Source: Babylonia areolata (lineage: Eukaryota > Mollusca > Gastropoda > Neogastropoda > Buccinidae). From it: a DNA stretch of 64,000 bases. The translations under genes and the position numbers were made by a program. A model generated the notes under the pieces. That model saw only the letters and a list, made by a program, of their open reading frames with translations. It made no database searches and was not told the origin of the DNA. The DNA lies in contig NC_134907.1 of the NCBI RefSeq assembly GCF_041734735.1, positions 1,776,010 to 1,840,009 of the forward strand, in the 5' to 3' direction. Each line of letters begins with the position of its first letter. The stretch's first letter is position 1. Positions 22,456-33,336 of the stretch are shown here, one piece after another.

Positions 22456-23990
22456 ATAACACATACATTAAGCGGATATTCTCTCCTATATATTTTCCTT
22501 TTAGAAAACCTGTTTGAGCTTTATAGATTAATTTTGGTAATAACAATTTCAGTCTATTGGCAATGCATGATGAAGCTATCTTATAAGCAGTATTAAGCAA
22601 AGAAATGGGACGCCAGTTTTTCAAAAAATGCTTTTCTTTATTTTCCTTAGGAATTAGTGAAATAATACCAAATCACTGAGTGACTGACATATTCCCTGAT
22701 GACAAGCCAAAATTCAGTGAACGCATTAACCAAGTATCAATATCACAAAAGAAAAACTTATAGAATTCACAAGTGAAACCATCACTTCCAGGACTTTTTT
22801 GTTTTTCATTATTTTCAGGGCAGCGTGCGCCTCAGCATAGGTAATTTCACCTTCTAAAGATTCCTTTTCTCTTTCGCTTAGTTTTGGAGCATCAGGGATT
22901 ATGTTATCTAAGTTGACATCCATCGTCTCCCTCTCTTTTTACAGATTTTCATAAAACGCTTTTGTATCTTGTAAAATGTCTTTATCATCACATACATGTT
23001 TAACGTCACTCTTCTGCAGAAAGGAATTTGATTTGTTCACAAAATTTCGTTTCTCTAAATTGCAAAAGCATCTACTTGTCTTTTCGCCATTTTGTATCCA
23101 GAAAGCTCTTGATCTCACTATCATTCCTTCAAGTCTTTTATTTCTAATATCTTCTACTCTGTCTTTTTTCATCTGAAGATCGTAAATCCCATACTGCCCT
23201 AAATCCTCTTCTAACTTTGTAATTTCATCTAATAATTGCTTTTCTTTTTCCTCTTCTTCCCTTTTCCTGTAAATGGCATAAGATATGGTTTTCCCTCGTA
23301 TTTCCATTAACAGAGTATCAAAAAAACAGTTGATCATCAATACGAAGGTGTATACTTTCATCAGGAATTGCATCTATATTGTTAAAGTTATAAGTTAATG
23401 CGGCATATTGTATTTTCACATCTTTGATTACCTGTTTTACTACTTTCACATATTCTTTGTCTTTCAAAAGAGAATTGTTGAACTTCCAAAATTGCTCGTC
23501 TCCTTTTCTCTCGTCCGTTTTCAATTCAAGGGAGACGATGTAGTGGTCAGATCTATAACCAGGAGATGCATTGACATACTTAATCTCAGTTAACAATAAT
23601 TCTGAAACTAAGAAGCAATCTAATCTACTCTGCTGTATTGAATTAAACCTTCTCCATGTATATCCCCTCCTGTCAGGATACAGATGTCTCCAAATATCTA
23701 TCATATCAAACGATTCCATCATGTCCAAACAATTTTTTTCTACTTCGTGGACGATTTATATAGCTACTATAGTTCCTAGCATCTACCCGTGCATCTAATA
23801 TAACATTCCAACCTCCACAAATGACAATATTTTGGTTACCTATTTGTTCTAAATGGCGACAAATATTTTCCAAAAAATCTACATTATCTCGATTGCTACT
23901 GCCATATATATATTTATTAAAGTAATTATTTTACTGCAAAACTCAATATCCATAACCAAGTAGGATCCTTCATGATCTCGTGCAACATTG
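22456..23990 (-). pseudogene. Tx1-type LINE endonuclease end, linker and start of RT
   Basis: Frames 23728-23318 (endonuclease end with SRLDCFLVSELLLTEI and YRSDHYIVSLEL, the SDH motif), 23373-22939 (linker, AFWIQNGEKTSRCFCNLEKR) and 22923-22456 (the RT entry region with CIANRLKLLLPKLIYKAQTG). An N-terminal endonuclease piece continues to about 23890, and AT-rich sequence follows. Several frameshifts. Confidence 0.83.
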
Positions 23991-24309
23991 TGTAACTTGT
24001 GCTATATATTATATTTTTTTTAAGATAATAGTATTTTTCATGATAAATGCGTCTGTTTTGGTTTATTTTTGCGAACGAATGCTTCTATTAACGAAAATGT
24101 GCTTCGATGTATGATAACTTCCGAAAATTCTCCATCGATCACTCGTGGTCGAAATCAAGGGAAAAAACTGCTCCGGGTTAATGATTTTTCTTTGCATGTT
24201 TTTTCACCTTGTGAACTTTTTTACAGTGTGCACCAGTTTACAAAAGGATGTAGACCGTCTTCTTGATCTTGACTGATTTAAATTATATGTCCCTTAATCA
24301 TAAAAAAAA

Positions 24310-25030
24310 TCCAAGTTTATGTTAACTGCAACACGACACAAACGTCAAAACAGACAACATTGTTCAAATAATATCAAAGTCGTTGAAAACGTGCAACAAA
24401 AAGTTGATTACCACAAGCTTCTTGGGCTAAACTTTGACAATAGTCTCTCTTGATCAAATCATGTTTCTTTTTATCGAAGAAGAACCTGCCGAAAAAAAAA
24501 ATTCAGCGTAGTAGAAGAAAACATTTTCTTGATCAACAAACACGAAATTTAGTTCTTATGCCTATATACGACCAGATATTGACTATACTTATACATGATC
24601 GGACTCAGCGAGTAAGAATTGCTAGAAATATCCAGAAATCTTGTACTGACGTTCTGTCAAAATAATCCTTCTTAAATCTTTTTCTCTGCAAATTAATGAC
24701 TACAAGGTACCCAATATTCTGATCTTTATTCTAAGATGTCGCATCAATAAAGGTGTGTTCACGTATAAAAAAAAAATTAATTAATTTTAAAAAATATATA
24801 AAAAACATTGCACCATCTTATCTTTCTGAGAATTTCATAATACGAAACATTCAAGGAAACAATATATACACCACCCATCCAAGTACTGATCTCTGCATGT
24901 CATCTCTCACCTATTCGGGTAGTAAGTTATGGAATGAAATCCCTGATTATTTCTTAAAAAAAACAAACTATCCTCCTTTAAGAAAGCTTTCCACAGGTAC
25001 TTATTTGAAAAATTATGAAAAGTTTTTTGG
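24310..25030 (+). mobile_element. LINE reverse transcriptase C-terminal relic
   Basis: Frames give VDYHKLLGLNFDNSLS (the region after the catalytic core, as in CR1/Jockey-type LINEs), then KIQRSRRKHFLDQQTRN and, at 24780-25020, APSYLSENFIIRNIQGN with LTYSGSKLWNEIPDYF, a typical LINE C-terminus. Stops separate the parts. Different from the RTE-like and Tx1-like families here. Confidence 0.7.
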
Positions 25031-25194
25031 GGTTTTTTTTGTTTTGTTTTGTTTGTTTGTTTTATTTTGTTTTTTTAGTGCATTTGAATTGAATGCAAAT
25101 AATGTATTTTGCTTTATCACCTCTCTCTCGCTCTCTTTGTCTGTCTCTTTTTGTCTATCTGCCTGCCTGTCTGTCTGTCTCTCTATGTCTCACT
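25031..25194. other. Simple repeats (TTTTG, TCTG/TC)
   Basis: Low-complexity junction between two LINE relics. Confidence 0.7.
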
Positions 25195-25338
25195 GAAACT
25201 TTCATTGCATCAGACTTTGAATTACCTGTTTGCAAAGACTTCCTAGTATTCACGTCAAAAGCAAGAAAGGTGTCCCATCAAGGGAGATATTCTGGTGGGG
25301 TCATTGTACTGATAAGAAAATCATTTGCTGCTTTCGTA

Positions 25339-25460
25339 GATCAGTATCAGTATCAGTAGCTCAAGTGCGTTCAGTCAAAGCCATATACACTACACCACAT
25401 CTGCTGAGCAGATGCCTGACCAGCAGCTTAACCCAACGCGCTTAGTCAGGCCTTGAGAAA
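25339..25460 (-). repeat. RNase H LINE tail (SINE-like), solo
   Basis: Reverse copy: begins with CAGTATCAGTATCAGTAGCTC and ends with the GACTAAGCGCG end, followed by an A-rich stretch. Confidence 0.85.
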
Positions 25461-26089
25461 AAATAAAATAAAAAAACTTTACGAGAGTCCTTTCAACAAC
25501 GTTATGATATCAAGGAGTTTTTAACTAGCACATTGTTTTCCTCAGAACTGAGTTTCTATTGTCTCCTGATCCAGAAGCAACGCTTCTGTGCACCTTCAGG
25601 GGCATTAACTCAGAACCCTAATAGAGTTTGATACAGAAATGGTGTGTTTGATGCTCTCTCTCTAAATTAACAGTCACTTCTTGTTTCATGATATTCAACT
25701 CATTTTGTAAACCAACAACAATGTCAAGAGAGAGAGAAGAACGAATTAAGATGCAATTGCAAACACTGTGGTTGTCAAAGTACTCAAAGAATTGATTTCT
25801 ACAGAGAAGCATATGATGTTAGTCTGCTCTTATATTCCACCCCACCCAATGATTCTCCATTCTGGAAAAAATATTGCAGGAGTTCGTATATGGCATGGAA
25901 TAAATATATGTATTATAGACATACATGAAATACATGATCATTTTTATATTTTGTCAAATGTGGACCTAAATGCTAGAACTGAATCTCAAATCTGCTACTT
26001 CAATGGAGACAGTACTCACTTTCAGGAAACATGTTTTTCAGATTGTACTTTCCGAGACATCACAGGATAGTCAAGTGAATGTGTTTAAT

Positions 26090-27797
26090 CTTCTTCTTCC
26101 TCGTTCGCCTCCCATTAGATGAGCAGCCCGGTGTCCTCGATGAAGGCTGCCGTCCGTCGCAGCTCCTCCAGTATGCCGTACAGTTTGGCTTCCACTGCTG
26201 TCGGTGTTGGCCAGTACTTCCTCCTGGATGCTGCATGCGTCCTACAGTCTTGAAAGATGTGGTCGGTTGTCATTGGTCCCTCACCATAAGGGCACTCTGC
26301 ACTCTATCCAATGCCAAATTTTGTGTACATGTGGTGGAGCAGGCGGTTATGTCCTGTCCTCAGGCGGAAGATCTTGACCTGTTCCCGTCGTTCCAGCAAA
26401 TGGTATCTGTCTTCTGGGTTATATTTGGGGTGCTGGAGGCGCCATTTTATTCCTTGCTGTGCCTGGATGATTGTCTTTCTGTGCACCGTCTTTTGCCAGA
26501 ATGTCCGCTTTTTCGTTGCCTCTGATGCCACAGTGTGCTGGTACCCATTGTATCACCACTTTCTCCACTCTGGCACTCAGGGCAACAAGGGCTGAAGTGA
26601 GATGGTTCTGTTCTTTGCAGCGGGAGCTCTTGAGGGCTTGGAGCACGGAGAGAGCGTCTGAGAACACCACCATCTGCCCTGTTGTTCTTGTGGAGTTCTG
26701 CGAGACTGTTGTGGCTGCCTCATAGAGGGTTTCTCGCTCAGCTCGGAAGTTGGTGGAATATTTTCCTGTTGGGATTGCAATTTCTTCTTCTCCGTCTTTG
26801 TATCGGAGGAAGATTCCAGCTCCACCATCCCCCGTTGCTTCTGTGGCGGAGCCATCTGTAAAGACACAGGTCCAGTCTTCCTGGGGGTACTGGTTGCAGA
26901 TATACTCCATGGCCAGGGCCTTCCTTTGGGTGTCTGACTGTGTTCCTCTCTTCTCCAGAGGTGACGACTGTTGGGAAAACCTGCCTCTTCCAAGATAGGT
27001 GGGTGACATTTGCCGGGATAGGCTTTGCTTCGTGTTCCATCAAGACTGGGGTTTTTCTTTCAAGGCGTCTTGACTGGTGGATGAAGCTGCCTCTTTTCAG
27101 CCGGCTCTTGGTGGGTCTGCTCATTCTGTTGTTTATTGGATGGTTTTCAAGCGTTTGAATTTTGCTGCCTGGATGGGGATCTTTGTGTTCCTTCTGTCCT
27201 CCAATGACTGTAGCCCAGTGGACTCCTCCATCTTCAGGATTGGGGTGGATCTCATGGCGCCAGTTATGACACGCTGAGCTTGGTTCTGTATCTTGTTGAG
27301 ATGGTCAAGGTTAGACCTTGCAGCTGATGCCCATGCTGATGTCCCGTACTCAACTACAGGTCGGACTCTCCCCGTATAGAGGATACGTTCATCAGCCCCT
27401 CAGTCCATCCCTGTAAATTTCTTCATGATCGCCAGTCTCAGCTTGGCCCTGCTACAGCATCTGATGATCTGCTGTTTTCAAGTGAGCCTGTGGTCAAAGG
27501 TCACTCCCAGGTAGGTAGGTGTGGGTTCCTCTGCAAGCCTTTGGCTGTTCAGTGTCAGTTTCGCCTCTTGCTTCTTGCTGGATAGGCTGAAGACTGTAGG
27601 TTGTTTTGCTTGAGTTGACAGAGACAAGCCATTCCTTGGTCCAGTTGCTGATCTTGTTGAGTGCAGTCTGGAGGCGTACCTGTGCTGTAGTGGTGTACTC
27701 TTCAGAGCACCAGAGTACCAGGTCATCTGCGTAGATCGCTCCTCTGACCCCTCTTGGCAGTTCTCTGACGATGTCATCTATGAAGATGAGGAACAGC
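26090..27797 (-). mobile_element. 5'-truncated LINE with RNase H domain
   Basis: Flanked by GAATGTGTTTAAT (26077-26089) and GAATATGTTTAAT (27798-27810), a 13-bp target duplication with one mismatch. It begins inside the reverse transcriptase: near 27740 it reads GAIYADDLVLWC with the catalytic YADD, then YLGVTFDHRLT. It continues to an RNase H domain at 27009-26419 with DGSA, AERE, FSDALSVLQAL and WVPAHCGIRGNEKAD, holding all four usual acidic positions. A few stops and frame changes interrupt it. I-clade or Jockey-like with RNase H. Confidence 0.88.
26419..27009 (-). pseudogene. LINE RNase H domain
   Basis: A 196-codon open frame. The domain starts near DWTCVFTDGSATEATGDGG and has the Asp-Glu-Asp-Asp set (TDGSA, RAERE, FSDA, NEKAD). 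In intact elements it removes template RNA. The element is truncated, so this should not be made as a working protein. Confidence 0.85.
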
Positions 27798-28070
27798 GAA
27801 TATGTTTAATGAACAGCTATTTGTGAAATGTGTTTGACTATCATCTTAAATGGACTCAGTAGACAATGTTTTGATGATAGCTTGCTGCTTATGGTATAAG
27901 CACAGTGGGGTTGTTGTTTTTGTTGTTTTTTTGCATGATATGAACTATCAATGTATGTTAACATTGTCACTGACTGTGGAAAGTTTAACAAAATCTGATC
28001 ATCTTCCAATTATAATGGAAGTAGAAATACAGAACCCTGCTGGTGATGCATATGGGAAGATGTAGCAAGA

Positions 28071-29400
28071 CACAAAGAAGGTTATGCTGGGAAGTTTGTT
28101 TGAAACGAAGAGTATAAAGGTGACTGTCGCGTGCAACTTTTCAAACTAAAGTTATGGCCAACTCTCTCACGCTCTCTCACCTTTATCCAAACAAAAGCCT
28201 TGAATAAACAGATACAAAACACTTACTCCAAATACTTTTAACAAATCAGACACGATACAATGCTTAACAATTAGACACCACAAAGAAAAAAGTCTGTTCG
28301 TTTTCCTCTTCCACATGAGGAACACCCACAATTTTCCCTTCGTCACCCTCTTCTGTGACAGTTTGTCTTTTTCCCAGTAATACTCAGCTTAGGTGGGGGA
28401 GGGGGGGGGGGGATAGAAACTGGCACCACACAGTTTGCAGTTCGTTGTCCTGGAAGGTGGACTCTGGTGTTGGCTTGGGGAAACACGTCCACCAGCGACG
28501 CTCGAGCTCCCCAGGCGGAAGACGGCCACTCAAACAGCGGTGATGAAGTCGGGTCTCCACACAGGAAGAATGGAGTTCCCTAGACAAAAACCTAGAATCT
28601 GCGGCTAAGTTCTGGTGAATTATCCACGATTTTGGTAGGATTCCGCCGCCGCCCACCATCTCGGGGCGGAAGGGGAATCACAATAGCACTACGTTACATT
28701 ATGGACTGACTCATTCACTCCCCTTAAATCCTATCATGGTTTACTGGCAAAGCAATCTGAACAAACTGAATGGTTTTTCAGTCTTTCTACGAAATATTAA
28801 TTCCCGAAGTAGTTTACAAATCCACGGAAAATAATCTCACAAACAAATGTAGGCTATACCTTACTTCACTGTTTCCACATTCAGAACTGGGAGAAATAGT
28901 AATTCTAGCACATTAAACAGAATACATGAGGTAATTTGAAACTAATACGGTGAAAGTAATACCGATTTGGAGAATAATCAAACACTCGAGCAAAAAACCA
29001 CGTGTCAGTTTCAAGCAAACTGGTAACGTTCCAGATTAGGAAATAACTGTCTACGACGAAAATGAGAGATAGCACATGTAACGTCAGACCGTAAAAATTC
29101 AGGTAACAAACACATGAAGAGCAGAAGTGACTAATAATACAGATACGTATATTTTCGGACGGCTGTACAACAAATACTACAAACTGCAAGATCATTTTAC
29201 CAATGCAACGACTAAGATAAATGAATGAATACCTCAACGGTTTCTGGGCTCCGGCCAAAATACCGGCTGAGCATCTCTCTCCATAGGACCCTACACTGGC
29301 CTGGCCGAGTGTCTTGCTCCACTGACTAATGGTGCTGGTTTTCCAAACGAAGAAAACTTTCCATAACTCACAAATCGGAAATCTGCACGTCATGCTTTCC
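28071..29400. other. Unassigned; GC-richer block
   Basis: Includes a G run at 28398-28412 and a GC-richer stretch at 28390-28680 with CCGCCGCCCACC. It could be a promoter or untranslated region, or part of a long terminal repeat. The 162-codon frame at 29393-28905 has no recognisable content. Nothing firm. Confidence 0.35.
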
Positions 29401-30077
29401 AGTGCAACACGTGCATTCCATAGACTTGCTTAGCTACATGGAGCACGCGGGAGAGCTACAAGGAGAGGGGTCTTCCAAAAGTGGCAGCGTTCACACACAC
29501 GCACACACAACCCTCCTTGTCCGTGACAGTGACTTTATTCAAATGTGGAAGAGCAATGACATTCAAGTTGATCTCACGCTGGCCACCAACACTTTGGATA
29601 GAAATATAGACAGTGCTATAAATATATTTGTCAAGTGTTTAAAACATTTCAGTCAGTGTATGATTAAACCTACAACTACTAACAGGAAAAAGAAATCAGA
29701 AGGGTTGATTAATGCAACGAAGTAAAAAATGAAAACAGAAGCAGACTGAACTTGTTCAGAAAAAAAAACACGTAAAAAAGAGGACAGGATACAGTATATA
29801 AAAGCCAGACAGAAATACAAACATGTATTGAAGGAGAAAAGGCGATTTTATTGTTGGGTACGAGATGAGAGAGTTCATCGTTCTGGAATGCATGTATCAT
29901 GTAGACAGAGAGAGCCTTGCAGACTCGTACAACGTCCACGCCCAACGTTCCATTCAATTTTTCATTTCATGCAACGCCAAACAAAAACCCAAATAACAAA
30001 GAAAAGAAACAAAGCAAGTATAATTGATAACAATGAAACAAAAGTGAGCCAATAATTATCAAGCAAAAGGGTTCATA

Positions 30078-30264
30078 CCATGATCAAATGATCATGGTAA
30101 AATAATAGCAGAAAACAAAAAAACAGCATCCACCATGTCCACAAGATCATGGTAAAGTACTATCAATGAAACAAAACAGCATCAGCCATGTCCACATGAT
30201 CATGGCAAATTAATGAGGAGCAATAATAATAATAATAATCCATACCATGTCAACATTATCATGG
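30078..30264. repeat. Four spaced 20-bp imperfect palindromes
   Basis: At 30078-30097, 30133-30152, 30186-30205 and 30245-30264 there are 20-base blocks, all of the form CCATG, ten inner bases, then CATGG preceded by AT. Their starts are 55, 53 and 59 bases apart. Between them are loose AAAACAGCATC-type repeats. Confidence 0.85.
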
Positions 30265-30885
30265 CAAAATAACAACAGAAATAACAAAACAGCATTTAAC
30301 AATCAAAGTGTTTATACTAATTACAAAACAGGTTGGTAATCAGAACATACTGTATTACAGAATGCAGAACTTTAAAAATGAAGTACTTACAGTTCACAGC
30401 ACCTGAGTGAATAAATTGTGGAATTTTTCCACAGAAAAAACCCATGGAATTATGTGGAGCTTTTTCACAAACAATTATGTCAGCACGTAAGGTTAAAAAC
30501 CATAATCAAAATTCCTCAAAACAACAAAAATGATTTTCAATGTGTAGGGCCCTATGAACATCACAATGCAACTATTTCCTAAACAACAGCAAAAATAAAA
30601 AAGAAGTAAGTAATAATGTTTTAAGAAAATAAATAAATAAATAAATAAAAACACAGCTAAGGACAGATGTTCCAGCAGGCGTTCTTGCCTATAAACGTCA
30701 GAAACGCATTTCTGCCTGTGCCCCCAAGTCATTGAAAATGAGTTAACAATCATCAGCACCCAAAATCACTGCTTCGGATCTCAAAATAATCATTAGACAT
30801 TAAGAATGTCAACCAGCCACCGGAAAACTGCTAAACAAAGGAACATTATCAGGACACCAGCATGAAAACCGTGTTTGGCAGAATG

Positions 30886-31001
<116 letters not shown>

Positions 31002-31717
31002 CTTTATCAGCAACTCCGTTACTATGCTGACATTCTCTGGCAAAAAGACACATTTCTGGCTCATCACTGGTACAACTACAAGCAAGCAACACAGTTTAAA
31101 CATTACACAAAAATCAGGCGTCAGCATTGTTTAAAATGTAACCTCCTCCAACCAATATTTTTACTCGAGTCGTGAGTTTACTAAGAGAAATAACATTCAG
31201 ACCGTTTTAAGAACAAGTTCACAGTATGGGAGAGTCGTCTCCCTTCCTATAGAAAACAGGAATGTGTGTTTTTAAATGAACAAAAGAGGTTGAAATCTAT
31301 TTTTGTTTTGCTTAAGTGACACCCCTTAAACAATAGAGTTAATTCTAATGAAAAGAGTTATTGCTTTTGTAATTTTGGTGGTCCGTGGTGTTTGGAGATT
31401 GTATATTTTGGTTGTTCATCAAGTTAAACCAAGATCCACGTATTTCTATTGCATCCAGTCCATTGAGGATCCACGTGAGCTCCCATTTCGTTTCGTGACG
31501 AAGAGAAGTTTGGGTCGAGTTCCTAAACCAGGGGCACATTTTGTTTTCTTTCCCATCTTGTTCTCTACCGTAGTACCTAATTTTGCTGATTTATATTACT
31601 GTGATCCCGAAACTGGTACCCTCTGTTCTTTTTTTCTTTTTTTAATTGAGTTGAAAGTGCGTTGTGGAACTGGTGTTATTTGGATTGGGTTTCTAATATC
31701 GTCGACAGTGTAAGGTC

Positions 31718-31950
31718 AGTATCAATCAATCAATCAATCAAAAACACTTTATTAATCCACATGGAAATTAAGTGTAGCATTGAAAGCGGAAATTCTGGAG
31801 ATAATAATTGTAATCAAGCTAGAGAAAAGAGAGTTTAGTGTGGACTGAAAGCCTGTGCACCAAGCCCCAACCTCACAACCCCCCTTGTTGAGACTGTAGC
31901 CACCCCACCCTTAAACAAATAAATAGAATTGAATTAAAATAGAAAATGAA
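31718..31950 (-). repeat. LINE 3' end fragment with (TGAT)n tail
   Basis: On the minus strand CATGTGGATTAATAAAGTG is followed by repeated TGAT units, a common way for CR1/Jockey-type LINE copies to end. No coding part is attached. Confidence 0.55.
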
Positions 31951-33336
31951 ATGCAAAATACAAAAGGGTCTTTCAGTAGATCAGTTTGACAAGACAGTTC
32001 AGGGGGTAGCACGTGAGGGTGACCAGTGTTACAGTCAGCAGCAGGGCAGGTGAGGGAGGGATGGCGACTAGAGGCAAGAGCCAGGAGGAGGACCTGCACC
32101 TCTTGCATGAAAACAGGACGGAGGTGGAGCTGCTGAAGAGAAAACTGGAGGAACTCCCGCTGCGTCACGAGGGAGAGGGTGCTGAGCTGAAGCAACAGCT
32201 GGATGAGAGACCGCCCACACTGGAGCGACCTGCTGCACCCATCCCACCAGTAGAAAAGGAAGTGAAGCTGCCATCACCCCATCATCTGAGGATATTCACA
32301 GGGAAACCGCTTGCAGGAGGTGAGGAGGTGGACATTGGAGAAATGGATGGAACAATCACAGTCACTCCTAAATAAGCAGGACGTTCAAGAACTGGACCCA
32401 CGACTACTGGCGAATCAGCGAGGAAAAAGGAAGAAGTGTGGCTCGAATAAGGAAATTGTAACCACGTTGCAAAGAGTGTTCAGGTTGGTTACCAATCCAG
32501 GAGATGCTGCTGATGTTTGCGGGTAGGAGGATCAGGCCAAGAGAGCTCCCCGCAGAATTTCTGGGCTGGCTGTACACTGAGATACTGAAGATTGACTGAA
32601 GTAGCCAACCTGACACGGTACAGTCTGAACACCGAACTGTTTCGCACTTCCTGTCATGGGATGCAGTCCACTTCTAGTCGTGGAACTGAGGGATCTTTTC
32701 GGCATCCTGGGAACTGTGAAACCGGAGTTCTCAGAAGTTGTGCAGAGAGTCAAATTGTGGAACTGATGGCTGCAGGTGGTGGGAAGACAGCCACAGCACA
32801 CCAGCAGGTCCTCCATACAGGGACTGAAGTTACCAAGGATTTCATTTCAAGGATCATGGATAAAGTGGCAGCCCACCTATCGAGGAAGTCACACTCTTCT
32901 CCACTGGGAAGCTGACACTGGAGGCCAACTCACTGTTGTAATCAGTGATCAGTGCAGGGGGACAAGCCATATTCTATCTTGGATTTGTGAGGGTTCCAAT
33001 GGCTCTGCCACGGGACGTCGTGGGCTGAGAAGAGACAATAGAAAATATCGCACTAGTGTGTCCAGACACTTGACTTCAGCATTCACACTCATGTGACTGT
33101 TGGAACCAACACTGCTAGGGTGTTCGCATCACACTGTCAAGAACATTCTGGCACGTTTTTTCTAGTTGCACATTCCTATCAGGTGTGAAGCGGCTTTCAT
33201 GTGTGAAAGTGTGCAGAACACTGACCCAGATCGGGGAATTGGGTGTGTGACAGTGCATGAGAAAGAGGTGGTGATTCCTGCAGGAGAGACTGCTGACGTC
33301 AAAAGGGTAAGAAGGGGGATAAGAGCACAAAACTTA
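31951..33336 (+). mobile_element. LTR-retrotransposon fossil (outer), gag-pro part
   Basis: Plus-strand pieces resemble a gag (about 32060-32520, coiled-coil-like start then LRIFTGKPLAGGEEVDI) and, near 33180-33300, the region before or around a protease/pol (VTVHEKEVVIPAGETADVK). It looks like a Ty3/gypsy-like element in a strongly broken state, with many breaks. A second LTR element is inserted at 33336/33337, and the outer one probably continues at 37702-38440. No long terminal repeats were identified for it, so age cannot be judged beyond old. Confidence 0.5.

Larger units (their letters stand above)
18345..23990 (-). mobile_element. Tx1/L1-type LINE, split by a 2-kb insertion
   Basis: Minus-strand order: endonuclease end (about 23890-23500), linker (23373-22939), start of the reverse transcriptase (22900-22456), insertion (22455-20396), rest of the reverse transcriptase (20395-19300), C-terminal region (to 18368). 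Wording such as GYTWRRFNSIQQSRLDCFLV, WIQNGEKTSRCFCNLEKRN, FLKGKYIGENIRLMY, DFGKAFDLISWKFI, GVRQGDPLSPYLYLLCAEIL and FADDTTVYLDGSE is typical of Tx1/L1-like elements. The catalytic FADD is present. There are several frame breaks, and the 5' end is lost before the endonuclease start. Confidence 0.88.
25195..28070 (+). mobile_element. LINE endonuclease relic, interrupted twice
   Basis: Pieces at 25195-25338 (FELPVCKDFLVFTSKARKVS, GGVIVLIRKSF), 25790-26085 (LVCSYIPP, NVDLNARTE, matching the GDLNAR endonuclease motif) and 27798-28070 (TKSDHLPIIMEVEI, the SDHLP end motif) are in the right order for one endonuclease domain. A LINE tail copy (25339-25460) and a LINE (26090-27797) are inserted between them. 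The whole is decayed and stops near 28060. Clade unclear (Jockey/CR1/I-like). Confidence 0.7.

Noticed and set aside
20396-22470. Target duplication of the 2-kb insertion (ATATTTTCTCTC against ATATTCTCTCC)
   Set aside because: Both stretches are native LINE coding text (ENIP and GENIR), so the likeness is probably chance.
28905-29393. 162-codon minus-strand frame
   Set aside because: No recognisable domain, hydrophobic mix typical of random AT-rich frame, no splice or promoter support.
31348-31713. 121-codon plus-strand frame
   Set aside because: No domain recognised and no flanking gene signals; left as unassigned.
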